64,000 nucleotides of DNA from Tritonibacter aquimaris (GTDB lineage: Bacteria > Pseudomonadota > Alphaproteobacteria > Rhodobacterales > Rhodobacteraceae), in assembly GCF_009617595.1 (NCBI RefSeq), contig NZ_WIXK01000005.1, positions 310,001 to 374,000 of the forward strand, given 5' to 3'. Under the pieces are notes generated by a model. That model saw only the letters and a program-made list of their open reading frames with translations, was not told where the DNA came from and did no database searches. The position numbers and the translations under genes are program-made. Every line of letters begins with the position of its first letter. The stretch's first letter is position 1. Shown here in pieces: positions 35,316 through 44,827 of this stretch.

Positions 35316-36959
35316 TCAAACCAACCTTGACGCGTCTTTCGCGGCGCGGACGAAATCCTTGAACAGCGGGTGTGGGTCGAACGGTTTGGATTTCAGCTCC
35401 GGGTGGAACTGCACGCCGATGAACCAGGGGTGGTCGGCCCATTCCACGATCTCGGGCAGGCGGCCGTCTGGCGACATGCCTGAGAAGTTGAGACCACAGG
35501 CTTCCAGTTTCTCGCGGTATTTGATGTCCACCTCATAACGGTGGCGGTGGCGTTCCTCGATCGCGGTGGCGCCATAGGCGGTTGCAACGGTGGAGCCCTC
35601 GGTCAGGGTGGCGTCATAGGCGCCCAGACGCATGGTGCCGCCCTTGTCGTCGCCAACAGAGCGTTCGACTTTGTGATTGCCCTGCACCCATTCCTTGAGG
35701 TGGTAGACAACCGGTTCAAAACGTTTCTGGCCTGCTTCGTGATCGAATTCCTCGGACCCGGCTTCAGCAATGCCAGCCACGTTGCGCGCTGCCTCGATGA
35801 CGGCCATCTGCATGCCGAGGCAGATGCCAAGGTAGGGGACGTTGTTTTCACGGGCGTATTGCGCCGCTTTGATTTTGCCTTCGGTGCCGCGTTCGCCAAA
35901 ACCACCAGGCACGAGGATCGCATGGAAGCCCTGCAGGTGGGGTGCGGCATCGTCTTTGTCAAAGAGTTCCGCATCCACCCAATCGATGCGCACCTTGACC
36001 CGGTTGGCCATGCCACCATGGGTGAGCGCTTCGGCAATGGATTTATAGGCGTCTTCGAGCTGGGTGTATTTGCCCACGATCGCCACGCGCACTTCGCCTT
36101 CGGGGTTGTAGATGCGGTCGGCCACATCTTCCCAGCGGGCGAGGTTGGGTTTGGGGGCCGGTGCGATGCCAAAGGCGTCGAGCACGGCCTGATCCAGCCC
36201 TTCGCGGTGATAGGCGAGGGGGGCCTCGTAGATGGATTTGAGGTCCTGTGCCGCGATCACACTGTCGGGGCGCACATTGCAGAAAAGACCCAGCTTTTCG
36301 CGTTCTTTCTGTGGGATTGGCCCTTCCGAGCGGCACACCAGAATGTCAGGCGCAAGGCCAATCGAACGCAGCTCCTTCACCGAGTGTTGAGTCGGCTTGG
36401 TTTTCAGCTCACCCGAGGCTTTGATGTAGGGCAGCAACGTCAGGTGCATAAAGATACACTGACCGCGCTGTTTGTCCTGCGAGAACTGGCGGATGGCTTC
36501 AAAGAAGGGCAGCCCTTCGATGTCACCAACGGTGCCGCCGATTTCGCAGAGCATGAAATCAACCTCATCTTCACCGATGGAGATGAAGTCTTTGATTTCA
36601 TTGGTCACATGCGGGATCACCTGAATGGTTTTGCCCAGGTAGTCACCGCGGCGCTCTTTTTCCAGGACGTTGGTATAGATGCGCCCGGATGAGATTGAAT
36701 CGGTCTTGCGGGCGGGAACGCCAGTGAAACGTTCGTAGTGGCCGAGATCGAGGTCCGTTTCCGCACCATCATCGGTGACAAAGACCTCGCCGTGCTCAAA
36801 GGGCGACATGGTGCCCGGATCGACGTTCAGATAGGGGTCGAGCTTGCGCAGACGTACAGAATAGCCACGGGCCTGCAGCAATGCGCCAAGCGCGGCTGAG
36901 GCCAGGCCTTTGCCCAGCGAAGAGACTACACCACCGGTGATAAAGATGAAACGCGCCAT
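35316..36959 (-). CDS. pyrG: CTP synthase
   Basis: A 547-aa glutamine-dependent CTP synthase that makes CTP from UTP, ATP and glutamine. The N-terminal synthetase starts [19 protein letters not shown] with [13 protein letters not shown]; the C-terminal class I glutaminase has LGICLGMQ (nucleophile Cys) and VQFHPE (catalytic His). It follows secG on the same strand, a common alphaproteobacterial order. The long open frame opposite it is a shadow. Confidence 0.98.
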   Translation of the reverse strand: MARFIFITGGVVSSLGKGLASAALGALLQARGYSVRLRKLDPYLNVDPGTMSPFEHGEVFVTDDGAETDLDLGHYERFTGVPARKTDSISSGRIYTNVLEKERRGDYLGKTIQVIPHVTNEIKDFISIGEDEVDFMLCEIGGTVGDIEGLPFFEAIRQFSQDKQRGQCIFMHLTLLPYIKASGELKTKPTQHSVKELRSIGLAPDILVCRSEGPIPQKEREKLGLFCNVRPDSVIAAQDLKSIYEAPLAYHREGLDQAVLDAFGIAPAPKPNLARWEDVADRIYNPEGEVRVAIVGKYTQLEDAYKSIAEALTHGGMANRVKVRIDWVDAELFDKDDAAPHLQGFHAILVPGGFGERGTEGKIKAAQYARENNVPYLGICLGMQMAVIEAARNVAGIAEAGSEEFDHEAGQKRFEPVVYHLKEWVQGNHKVERSVGDDKGGTMRLGAYDATLTEGSTVATAYGATAIEERHRHRYEVDIKYREKLEACGLNFSGMSPDGRLPEIVEWADHPWFIGVQFHPELKSKPFDPHPLFKDFVRAAKDASRLV

Positions 36960-37121
36960 GAGTGTTCGGCTGCCCCCGTGAGAGTTTCAAAAACAGAGTG
37001 CCCTGTGGCTGTAAAAACCACGGTATCACGGGACTCCAGTATATATGAGATTCGCGCAGAATGCGCAAGGGAACCGCAATATGATGTTACGGTTCCCTAA
37101 GTGAATTCTAGGTCTTGTAGA

Positions 37122-37490
37122 TCAGTCCGCGCTGGGAACCAGCGGCGCAGTATCGCCCGCAGAAGGCGGCAACAGATCGCTGCCCAAGGGGGCGGCTGGA
37201 GCTGAGGCAGGCACATCTTCTGCCGGAGGCAGGAGGCCACCATCAAACACCGAGGAGCTGCCTGCATTTCTTGCAGAGATCACAGTCAGCACAATCGAGG
37301 TACAGATAAAGGCCGCAGCAAGGATCCAGGTCAGTTTGGTCAGCGCGGTCGCAGCAGAGCGACCAGACACGGCACCATTGCCACCAGAGCTGCCCATGCC
37401 AAGGCCACCGCCTTCGGAACGTTGCAAAAGCACAACGGCAATGAGGCCGAGGGCCAGAAGAAGGTGGATGATAAGTACAACGTTTTCCAT
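37122..37490 (-). CDS. secG: Preprotein translocase subunit SecG
   Basis: A 122-aa inner-membrane component of SecYEG. Two transmembrane segments (about residues 1-22 and 52-74) flank the conserved cytosolic loop LLQRSEGGGLGMGSSGG. The Pro/Ala-rich C-terminal tail is longer than in E. coli. The start MENVVLII was chosen because the segment before it, a 55-codon extension, has no membrane or homology logic. It lies upstream of pyrG with 162 bases between. Confidence 0.94.
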   Translation of the reverse strand: MENVVLIIHLLLALGLIAVVLLQRSEGGGLGMGSSGGNGAVSGRSAATALTKLTWILAAAFICTSIVLTVISARNAGSSSVFDGGLLPPAEDVPASAPAAPLGSDLLPPSAGDTAPLVPSAD

Positions 37491-37727
37491 GGGACCCTGC
37501 GGCAGTTGGCTGAGTATCTGGCGGTATCTATGCAAGATTGGCGCAAGGAGCAAGAGGGAATGCAGGGGTTTTATGGCGTGCTCTGGTGAATGGAGCGATC
37601 GTGAAAAGGGCAGAGCCTGAGTTGCGCTGTTCTTATGCGCATCGTCATCCGACATATATAGGTTTTACGCGCGCCGTGTACTGTTGGGGGGTGTTATAGA
37701 TGAGCCGGATCTGGCTCGCGGTATTCG

Positions 37728-38660
37728 GTGCATGAGGTGGGGCGTTTTATCGTGCAGAAAAACACATTTTTTGAAGGTATTGGTCTACGGCTTCTGTCGG
37801 TGTTTTTGATCACCGCCATGTCTGCGGTTGTGCATAAAGTGGCGCAGAGCGTGCCGGTGGGGCAGATCATGTTCTGGCGCTCAGGCTTTGCGCTGTTGGT
37901 GATCTGTCTTTATGTTATGTGGCGGCGCGACTTTCCGGCAGGGATCCGCACCAAGCGACCGATGCTGCATGTGACACGCGGGCTGCTGGGGGCGTTTACG
38001 ATGGCGCTTTCTTTTTTGTCACTCGCCTATCTCCCGGTCGCCAACGCTCAAGCCATTGCCTATCTGGCTCCGATTTTCACCCTGCCGCTGGCGGCGTTTT
38101 TTTTGAAAGAGCGCCTGACGGTCTCGGTAATCTTTGCCGTGGGGCTGGGGTTTGGCGGGGTGATGTTTCTGTTGTGGGATACGTTGGAGCTGCCGGGGGA
38201 AGGTGCGATCATCGGCATTGGGGCCGCCTTGGGCTATGCGCTGACCATGGCGTTTGTGCGGGTGCATACCAAAACAATGACCCATAGCGAAAGCAGTACA
38301 GCAATTGCGTTTTACTTTGCGCTGACGGCCATGGTGTTTGGTCTGTGCACCGCGCCCTTTGGTTGGGAAGCAGTTCAGCGAGACGAAATAATGTACCTCA
38401 TCGCCGCTGGTGTCCTTGGTGGAGTGGGGCATATCGTTTCAAATAAGGCGGTGGCGCGGGCCCAAGTTTCCACATTGGCTCCGTTTGATTTTACCGGTTT
38501 GATCTGGGCACTTGGCTTTGATCTGCTGTTCTTTCAAGTGTTCCCGAGCGCGTTTGGTCTGGTTGGCATGGTGCTTATCACCTGCGCCGCGATGGGAATT
38601 GTGCTGGTTCGCGCTCCACGAGAGGAAAGGAACAACGTAACGCGACCTTACGTGAAATAG
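37728..38660 (+). CDS. EamA/DMT-family transporter
   Basis: A 310-aa, ten-helix drug/metabolite transporter with two EamA repeats (about residues 20-145 and 165-295); the first includes FWRSGFALL, RGLLGAFTMALSFLSL and YLAPIF. Substrate unknown. The start is a GTG; alternative GTGs a few codons in would not change the protein much. A second EamA gene, not closely similar, lies at 44824-45729. A hairpin AGGGCAG/CTGCCCT overlaps the stop. Confidence 0.85.
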   Translation: MHEVGRFIVQKNTFFEGIGLRLLSVFLITAMSAVVHKVAQSVPVGQIMFWRSGFALLVICLYVMWRRDFPAGIRTKRPMLHVTRGLLGAFTMALSFLSLAYLPVANAQAIAYLAPIFTLPLAAFFLKERLTVSVIFAVGLGFGGVMFLLWDTLELPGEGAIIGIGAALGYALTMAFVRVHTKTMTHSESSTAIAFYFALTAMVFGLCTAPFGWEAVQRDEIMYLIAAGVLGGVGHIVSNKAVARAQVSTLAPFDFTGLIWALGFDLLFFQVFPSAFGLVGMVLITCAAMGIVLVRAPREERNNVTRPYVK

Positions 38661-38788
38661 GGCAGTTTTCCTGCCCTGAGCATTTGTTTCCACGGGGGGT
38701 TGCTATATATCGCTGGCTGCGAAAGGTGCAAAATAGGTGTGTTATTTTGCGAGCCCTGCGGTTTTGAAAATTACGGAGGACTACTAAC

Positions 38789-39274
38789 ATGGCAAATCAA
38801 ACTTCGCTTGGTGCCGGGATCAGCAAACAGGCTGTTTTGGATGCACAGAAAGCCTGGGGAGATGGAATCGTCGCAATTTCAGCTGTTCATGCTGCGGGCG
38901 GTGATTTTGAGGCCCGCGCCAAACAGCATATCGAGACACTCTATGCCTACGATATCGCTGATGTCATGTTTAAGCCAACGCTTGCTTCGCAAAACCAGTT
39001 CCGTGGTACTTTTGATGCCGCGTTGAGCTATTTCATCGGTCGGGAAGGCACCGAGGACAACGGTTTTGCCATCATGGGATGGACGGATATCCGTTGGGAA
39101 AACACCGGTATCTATCTGAAAGGTGACATGGCACTCACCATGGGGAACTATTTCCTGACAGGTGCCGATGGCAACGTCACCAAGGTTGAGTATTCCTTCT
39201 CCTATATTTTGGATGACAACAACAATCTGCGCATTGTTTTGCATCACTCTTCCATGCCGTATTCCCCGGCATAA
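38789..39274 (+). CDS. NTF2-like small protein, cytosolic paralog
   Basis: A 161-aa protein without a signal peptide. It shares a conserved core with the gene at 39542: KQAVLDAQKAWGDGI, FKPTLAS, ALSYFIG, GFAI, RWEN, MGNYFLTG and a closing HHSSMPYSP. The pattern of helices plus a beta sheet suggests an NTF2/SnoaL-like cone fold. Relatives often carry the name phosphoribosyl-AMP cyclohydrolase, which is unsupported as no HisI metal motif is present. Its function is unknown. GGAGGA precedes the ATG. Confidence 0.8.
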   Translation: MANQTSLGAGISKQAVLDAQKAWGDGIVAISAVHAAGGDFEARAKQHIETLYAYDIADVMFKPTLASQNQFRGTFDAALSYFIGREGTEDNGFAIMGWTDIRWENTGIYLKGDMALTMGNYFLTGADGNVTKVEYSFSYILDDNNNLRIVLHHSSMPYSPA

Positions 39275-39315
39275 GCCTTTAGGCATAGCTAAAGCAGAGG
39301 GCCCAGTGCCCAATG

Positions 39316-39346
39316 AGCCTCCCAAGATTTTGGGGGGCTTTGTTGT
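39316..39346 (+). terminator. Rho-independent terminator between the paralogs
   Basis: 10-bp stem AGCCTCCCAA/TTGGGGGGCT, loop GATT, followed by TTGTTGT. Confidence 0.75.
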
Positions 39347-39541
39347 ATGTTGCGGGGAAAGCATCAGAATTTAGTGCGATATGCGCGCGATAAAGTGTAT
39401 TTGATTGATCGTTATCGTTAAGTTCAACTCTTGATTGTGTATTTTATTGCACGCCGATACCCCTGCAGCATATCTTTGGCAGTGCCGCGCCGAGCCAAGC
39501 GCTCAGACGCGGACGAATTCTGTTCATCAAGGATATACGAC

Positions 39542-40069
39542 ATGACATTTCTGAAACCTCTTACCGCTGCTGCCTTTGTGGTGCTTGTATCTGGTGCTGC
39601 CTCTGCCGAAGCGATCAGCAAGCAAGAAGTGATTGATGCCCAGCTGTCCTGGGGCAAAGGGATCGAAGCCATTGCCGCGACGCATAAAGCGGGCGGCGAT
39701 TTTGAGAGCCTCGCCAAAGAACATATCGATACGCTTTATGCCTATGGTCTAAGTGATGTGATGTTCAAACCCACGCTGGCCTCGCAAAAACAGTTCCGCG
39801 CGGATTTTGATGGCGCGTTGAGCTATTTCATCGGCAGCGCTGGCAGCGAAGATAAAGGGTTTGCCATCAAAGGTTGGACCAAAGTGCGCTGGGAGAACAA
39901 CGGCATCTACACGAGCGATGATACGGCGATGGCAATGGGGAACTATTACTTCACCGGGCCGGATGGGGTGGAAACCAAGGTGGAGTTTTCCTTTGGATAT
40001 ATCAAAGATGAGAATGGTGAGCTGAAAATCAATCTGCACCACTCCTCGCTGCCCTATTCGCCGTCCTGA
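39542..40069 (+). CDS. NTF2-like small protein, exported paralog
   Basis: A 175-aa protein with a signal peptide (residues 1 to about 22, ending ASA). The mature part closely parallels the gene at 38789 (KQEVIDAQLSWGKGIEAI, FKPTLASQKQFR, GALSYFIG, RWENNGIY, HHSSLPYSP). It would act in the periplasm while its paralog stays in the cytosol. AAGGA precedes the ATG. A terminator between the two suggests separate transcription. A wobble-containing hairpin (40087-40112) follows. Confidence 0.82.
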   Translation: MTFLKPLTAAAFVVLVSGAASAEAISKQEVIDAQLSWGKGIEAIAATHKAGGDFESLAKEHIDTLYAYGLSDVMFKPTLASQKQFRADFDGALSYFIGSAGSEDKGFAIKGWTKVRWENNGIYTSDDTAMAMGNYYFTGPDGVETKVEFSFGYIKDENGELKINLHHSSLPYSPS

Positions 40070-40086
40070 GGATCTTGATAAACTGC

Positions 40087-40112
40087 GCGTTGGTGGCCTG
40101 TGCCACCGACGC
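40087..40112 (+). terminator. Hairpin downstream of the exported paralog
   Basis: 11-bp stem GCGTTGGTGGC/GCCACCGACGC (one wobble) with a 4-base loop. No T-run, so termination is uncertain. Confidence 0.4.
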
Positions 40113-40280
40113 GATTATGTATGCACATCTCCCAAGTTGCGATGGCTGATCGGGCCGGTTTGGTGAATTTCAGCTATTTTGGCGTGGGTATGTAACGGTC
40201 ATGCTACGTTTTGTGGTTCCCACGGCCGCGCGTGGTCGTTATATGGGCTTCGGTTTTAACCTACATGCAGAGGACCTGAG

Positions 40281-41594
40281 ATGGCCAACGTCGTGGTAGT
40301 GGGCGCCCAATGGGGTGATGAAGGAAAAGGCAAGATCGTTGACTGGCTCAGCGAACGTGCCGATGTAATTGCGCGCTTCCAAGGCGGTCATAACGCAGGC
40401 CATACGCTGGTGATTGATGGCAAGGTCTACAAGCTGCACGCGCTGCCCTCCGGTGTGGTGCGCGGTGGTAAGCTGTCTGTTATCGGCAATGGTGTGGTGC
40501 TGGACCCTTGGCATCTGATGAATGAGATCGAGACGGTGCGTGCACAGGGTGTTGAGATCAACCCCAAGACGCTGATGATTGCGGAAAACACCCCGCTGAT
40601 CATGCCGTTCCACGGAGAGCTGGATCGCGCCCGTGAAGAGGCGGCCTCTAAGGGCACCAAGATCGGCACCACCGGTCGCGGTATCGGCCCGGCGTATGAA
40701 GATAAAGTTGGTCGTCGCGCTATTCGTGTGGCCGATCTGGCGGATGAGGCGACACTGATCGCCCGTGTTGATCGTGCACTGCAGCACCATGATCCACTGC
40801 GCAAAGGTCTGGGTGTTGAGCCGATCGACCGTGACGCGCTGATTGACCAGTTGAAAGAGATCGCAGGCAAGATCCTGCCTTATGCTGCGCCGGTTTGGAA
40901 AGTTCTGAACGACAAGCGCAAAGCGGGCAAGCGAATCCTGTTTGAAGGGGCGCAGGGCGCGCTGCTTGACATCGATTTTGGTACCTATCCTTTTGTGACA
41001 TCGTCAAATGTGATCGCAGGGCAGGCGGCAACCGGTGTGGGTATCGGCCCCGGCTCAATCGATTATGTGCTTGGCATTGTAAAAGCCTATACCACCCGCG
41101 TTGGTGAAGGGCCGTTCCCAACCGAGCTGCTCGACAGCGAAGGCAACCCGGATGTGGATGGCGAACGTCTCGGCACCCGTGGTCATGAGTTCGGCACTAC
41201 TACCGGCCGTCAGCGTCGTTGTGGCTGGTTTGATGCCGCGCTTGTACGCCAGACCTGTGCCACGTCGGGCATCAAAGGGATCTGCCTGACCAAGCTTGAT
41301 GTTCTGGATGGGTTTGAAACCCTGAAAATCTGTGTCGGCTATGATCTGGATGGTGAACGTCTGGACTACCTGCCAACAGCCGCAGACCAGCAGGCCCGTT
41401 GCACCCCGATCTATGAAGAGATGGCGGGCTGGTCCGAAAGCACCGAAGGCGCGCGCAGCTGGAATGATCTGCCCGCAAATGCGATCAAATACGTGAAACG
41501 CGTCGAAGAGCTGATCGAGTGCCCTGTGGCACTGTTGTCGACCAGCCCTGAGCGCGATGATACCATCCTTGTGACCGATCCGTTTGCTGACTGA
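40281..41594 (+). CDS. purA: Adenylosuccinate synthetase
   Basis: A 437-aa enzyme converting IMP, GTP and aspartate to adenylosuccinate in AMP synthesis. The P-loop GDEGKGK lies at residues 12-18, followed by [25 protein letters not shown] and the C-terminal GTP/base-binding region. The stop codon overlaps the start of the DUF2842 gene (TGATG), so the two are translationally coupled. The protein is slightly longer than the E. coli enzyme. Confidence 0.98.
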   Translation: MANVVVVGAQWGDEGKGKIVDWLSERADVIARFQGGHNAGHTLVIDGKVYKLHALPSGVVRGGKLSVIGNGVVLDPWHLMNEIETVRAQGVEINPKTLMIAENTPLIMPFHGELDRAREEAASKGTKIGTTGRGIGPAYEDKVGRRAIRVADLADEATLIARVDRALQHHDPLRKGLGVEPIDRDALIDQLKEIAGKILPYAAPVWKVLNDKRKAGKRILFEGAQGALLDIDFGTYPFVTSSNVIAGQAATGVGIGPGSIDYVLGIVKAYTTRVGEGPFPTELLDSEGNPDVDGERLGTRGHEFGTTTGRQRRCGWFDAALVRQTCATSGIKGICLTKLDVLDGFETLKICVGYDLDGERLDYLPTAADQQARCTPIYEEMAGWSESTEGARSWNDLPANAIKYVKRVEELIECPVALLSTSPERDDTILVTDPFAD

Positions 41595-41815
41595 TGGCAA
41601 AGGGGCTGAAATATAAGGCTCGGCGGCGCTGGGCGTTGGTGATTTTGCTCATTGGCATGCCGCTCTACATTATTGCGGCGGTGAATGTGGTGGCGCTGTT
41701 TGAGCGCCCCCATATTCTTGTAGAGCTTTTGATCTATGTGGCGCTTGGGATCCTATGGATCTTGCCGTTCAAATTTGTCTTCCGTGGGGTTGGAAAAGAC
41801 GATCCCGACACGTGA
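41594..41815 (+). CDS. DUF2842 small membrane protein
   Basis: A 73-aa protein with two transmembrane segments (about 13-34 and 44-65) after a basic N-terminus (KGLKYKARRRW), ending FRGVGKDDPDT. DUF2842 proteins are common in alphaproteobacteria and have no known function. Its start overlaps the purA stop, indicating cotranslation. The family is recognised from memory. Confidence 0.85.
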   Translation: MAKGLKYKARRRWALVILLIGMPLYIIAAVNVVALFERPHILVELLIYVALGILWILPFKFVFRGVGKDDPDT

Positions 41816-41858
41816 AGGATGGCATGTGAACCACTGGTTTCAGATGCTTGAATGACAT

Positions 41859-41888
41859 AAAAAAGCCGCGGATCTCTCCGCGGCTTTT
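41859..41888. terminator. Bidirectional terminator between purA-DUF2842 and the 705-aa protein gene
   Basis: Perfect 12-bp stem AAAAGCCGCGGA/TCCGCGGCTTTT with loop TCTC, symmetric, so it serves both convergent units. Confidence 0.9.
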
Positions 41889-41912
41889 GTTGTTTGAATA
41901 GACCTTGGCAGC

Positions 41913-44030
41913 TTAGCCAGCCGCGCGCCCCTGCGGTTGGAAGCCGATTTCCTCTGACGCGGCAAAGCGGCCGTTTTGACGGCGAGCGATTTTGCCATCG
42001 CGCAACAGCCGACCAAAGGACCGCATGCTGTCTTCGCGGTTGAATTCGGTACCGGTTGCACGGACCTTGTTGATAAGCTCGGGGCGCGAAAACACATCCT
42101 GGCCTTTGACAAAGCTCAGATAAGATGCGGCCGCTTCGAGCATTTCATGCAGTTCAACCGCACCTGTGTCATGGGCATATTTGGCAAAGTTGCTATCTGA
42201 GGTTTCAGGTGCTGCGGGTTTCATGCTTGTGGTGACACGACGCGGGCGTACCGTCGATTTGGCCACCACTTTGGCCTCGGCTGGCTTGGGCTCATCAATG
42301 CGCTGTTCTGCCACCAGTTTCAGCGGCTGATTTTGAGCGGCCGCGGGGCGTTCGCTGCGACGGCGCACCACCGGGCGGCGTGGTTGCACCGCGCTCGCCA
42401 GATCCTTGCGGTAATCCGCTGAGGCATCTTCGGCATCATCGTTTTTGTCACCTTGAGCCGCGGAAACAGCTGCGCGCATATGGCCATAGGCCTCGCGGGA
42501 GGCGGCGGCGTCCGGATCGTCCAGTTTCTCATCAGCGGCTGCCATCAGGCGGGAAACATCGCTACCAGGAAGCTTGGGTGCCTCTGGCGCTGATGTCTCT
42601 TTGGTGCCGGTGGCTGCGAGCAGCTCAGCTTCGACTGCGGCCAGTTCCTGACGCAGATCGTCCTCATCATCAGCGCTGAGGCTGGAAGCGGGTGCCGCCG
42701 TCTTCTGGGCGGCAGCCTTCTGCGCAGCAGGTTCCGCAACGGCGCTGCGGCGTACGCGGATCACCCGGCTACGGCGAGGTTTGGTTTCTGGTGCGCTTTC
42801 TGCTGCTGGCGCGTTTTGTTTTGGCGCATCCTCAGAAACGGTGGCGACGTCTTCAGTCGCGGCTTTGTCAGCCTTCAGCTCTTGCAGTGCGCGTTCGATC
42901 AGATCGTCATTGTCGAGCCCTTCCTCGTCAGCGGGTTCACTTTCGAGTGCTGCGGAGAGGTCATCAGATTTGGTTTTCAGCGCTTCAGCGTGCTGATCTT
43001 CGGAGAACTCGTCCGCTGGGGTGCGCGACACCACTGCGCGGATGCGTTGCAGTTTGGCGGCGATGCTGTTGGCGGCGGGTTTTGGTTTTTCGGCGACTTC
43101 AACAGTTTCTGCCGGCAGAACCTCGGCGGCTTCTGGTTGCGTGTCAGCGGTTTCAGCTACCACTGCTGCGATCTGATCCAGGTCGATTTCAGGCTCTTGA
43201 ACCTCATCTGGTTCAGATGCTTCAACTTCAGCTGTTTCAGTCTCAATTGTATCTGCATCAGCCTCTTCCAAGGCACCTTCTGCAAAATCGAGGTTGTCGT
43301 CTTCCTCTGGGGTTTCTTCTTCCTCGGCAGCTTCTTCGTTAACCTGTGCGCTGTCAGCTGCTGCACTGTCAGCGTCAAAGAATTCCACGGTGGAATCGGC
43401 AATGATCGGGTAGTTGCTTTCGACGGCTGCTGCGGCAGTCTCTTCTTGCGCGTCGTCCTGGGCGGTCTCGCTGGGCACCTCTGCAGACACCTCTTCTTCC
43501 AGGGGCTGCTCAATAGACGCTGCAGTGTCCTCAGAAACGGGCGCAGGCTGCTCTGCCTCCAGCGTTTCAGGCTCCGCAAGCGCTGCAGATGTCGCGGCTT
43601 TTGCCGGGGCTGTGACCGTTTCTGCCGCAGGCTGGGTCTGAGGAGCTTCGATTTTTGCGGTTTCAACCGGTGCTGTCTCGACCTTTGCCTCAGCAACCGG
43701 GGTGTCCGCTGCAGTCACATCCGCGACAGGCGTTTCTGCGACTGGCGCCACGGCCGGTGCATCGGAGGTGGTTTCGCTGGCTGCGCGCAGGTGGATGCCA
43801 GCGTTCGAGGTGCGGGCCTCGACCTGGCGGGCAATTTCACGCTGGGCGATACGGGCCAGCATGTCTGCATCCGGTTGCGGTGGCTCAGCACCAAAATATC
43901 TGTCGTCTGAGGCGAGGTCGCGGAAATATTCAGCGATCGCCTTCATGGTTCCAAAGGAATCCTCAAACCCCTCCAACGTACAGGAGAAAGTTCCGTAGGA
44001 CACCGTCAGTACTTTGTTGTTCTGTACCAT
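41913..44030 (-). CDS. Large acidic linker protein with conserved ends, function unknown
   Basis: A 705-aa protein. The N-terminal part (about 1-85) is well ordered (MVQNNKVLTVSYGTFSCTLEGF, then GTMKAIAEYFRDLASDDRYFG). A 500-residue low-complexity middle rich in Ala, Glu, Pro, Val and Asp follows, with few aromatics, probably disordered and repeat-like. The last 110 residues are again ordered, with LHEMLEAAASYLSFVKGQ and ELINKVRATGTEF...GRLLRDGKIARRQNGRF, perhaps a winged-helix-like domain. I recall related proteins across Rhodobacterales. No signal peptide, no membrane segment. Confidence 0.82.
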   Translation of the reverse strand: MVQNNKVLTVSYGTFSCTLEGFEDSFGTMKAIAEYFRDLASDDRYFGAEPPQPDADMLARIAQREIARQVEARTSNAGIHLRAASETTSDAPAVAPVAETPVADVTAADTPVAEAKVETAPVETAKIEAPQTQPAAETVTAPAKAATSAALAEPETLEAEQPAPVSEDTAASIEQPLEEEVSAEVPSETAQDDAQEETAAAAVESNYPIIADSTVEFFDADSAAADSAQVNEEAAEEEETPEEDDNLDFAEGALEEADADTIETETAEVEASEPDEVQEPEIDLDQIAAVVAETADTQPEAAEVLPAETVEVAEKPKPAANSIAAKLQRIRAVVSRTPADEFSEDQHAEALKTKSDDLSAALESEPADEEGLDNDDLIERALQELKADKAATEDVATVSEDAPKQNAPAAESAPETKPRRSRVIRVRRSAVAEPAAQKAAAQKTAAPASSLSADDEDDLRQELAAVEAELLAATGTKETSAPEAPKLPGSDVSRLMAAADEKLDDPDAAASREAYGHMRAAVSAAQGDKNDDAEDASADYRKDLASAVQPRRPVVRRRSERPAAAQNQPLKLVAEQRIDEPKPAEAKVVAKSTVRPRRVTTSMKPAAPETSDSNFAKYAHDTGAVELHEMLEAAASYLSFVKGQDVFSRPELINKVRATGTEFNREDSMRSFGRLLRDGKIARRQNGRFAASEEIGFQPQGRAAG

Positions 44031-44167
44031 TTCTTAGCTCGTCCTCGCCAAAGTCATGTCATTCATCTTATTGGTCAGAACGACAAATTCTGCCCGAATC
44101 CGTGCAATTGATCGTATCATTTTGTGTTCACATTGTGGCTCGTTTCCGAATCTGCGAGAAACTGTTT

Positions 44168-44827
44168 ATGGCTATGCTGATTGTTGAACAGGACCAGGCG
44201 GTAACGCTGCTGGGCGGTGGCGCGGTGGATTCGGAAGATCTCAGGCTTGCCCTGGGGCTTGCACCACGGTTTGTCGCCGTTGACGGTGGCGCGAATATGG
44301 CGCTGGAACTGGGGGTCAAACCCGAAGCAGTGGTGGGGGATTTCGACTCCATTTCCGATGGCGCGCGTGCGGCATTGGGCCAAGCACGCATGGTTCACAT
44401 TACCGAGCAAGACACCACAGATTTTGACAAAGCTCTACGCCATATCAACGCGCCATTGGTGATTGGAGTGGGGTTTCTGGGCGCGCGGATTGATCATCAA
44501 TTGGCTGCGTTGAATGTGCTGGCGCAGCCACATCCAAGCCCCTGTATCTTAGTCGGTGAACATGAGGTTCTGTTTCATCTGCGCAGGCCCATTGCGTTGG
44601 ATATGGCGGCAGGTGACGTGGTGTCGCTTTATCCGTTGCAACGGGTTCAGGCGCGCTCTACCGGGTTGGAATGGCCCATTGATGCGCTGACTTTTGATCC
44701 GATAAGCCAAATCGGCACATCCAATCGCGCTTTGGGGCCCATCAGCCTGACACCTGCGGGGCAGGGGCTGATGGTGATGTTGCCCAAACACTACCTAAAG
44801 CCGCTGATAGATATCTATCTGTCTTAG
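44168..44827 (+). CDS. Thiamine pyrophosphokinase (thiamine diphosphokinase)
   Basis: A 219-aa enzyme adding pyrophosphate from ATP to thiamine. The motif VVGDFDSIS, the downstream DTTDFDKAL and GVGFLGARIDHQLAALNVL are typical of the family. The start MAMLIVEQDQA is the first plausible one; the frame is open much further upstream but runs antisense over the acidic protein gene. It converges with the EamA gene, overlapping it by four bases. No thi-box riboswitch was recognised upstream. Confidence 0.9.
   Translation: MAMLIVEQDQAVTLLGGGAVDSEDLRLALGLAPRFVAVDGGANMALELGVKPEAVVGDFDSISDGARAALGQARMVHITEQDTTDFDKALRHINAPLVIGVGFLGARIDHQLAALNVLAQPHPSPCILVGEHEVLFHLRRPIALDMAAGDVVSLYPLQRVQARSTGLEWPIDALTFDPISQIGTSNRALGPISLTPAGQGLMVMLPKHYLKPLIDIYLS

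Noticed and set aside
35541-36692. Long open frame opposite pyrG
   Set aside because: It is fully antisense to a well-supported CTP synthase gene, has no ribosome binding site and encodes a composition typical of a codon-phase shadow.
38789-39274. Annotation as phosphoribosyl-AMP cyclohydrolase
   Set aside because: No HisI metal-binding cysteines or motifs; the name appears to be a propagated error in relatives.
42816-43910. Open frame opposite the 705-aa acidic protein
   Set aside because: It arises from the low-complexity Glu/Ala codons read backwards; Cys/Arg/Gly-rich and without start signal.
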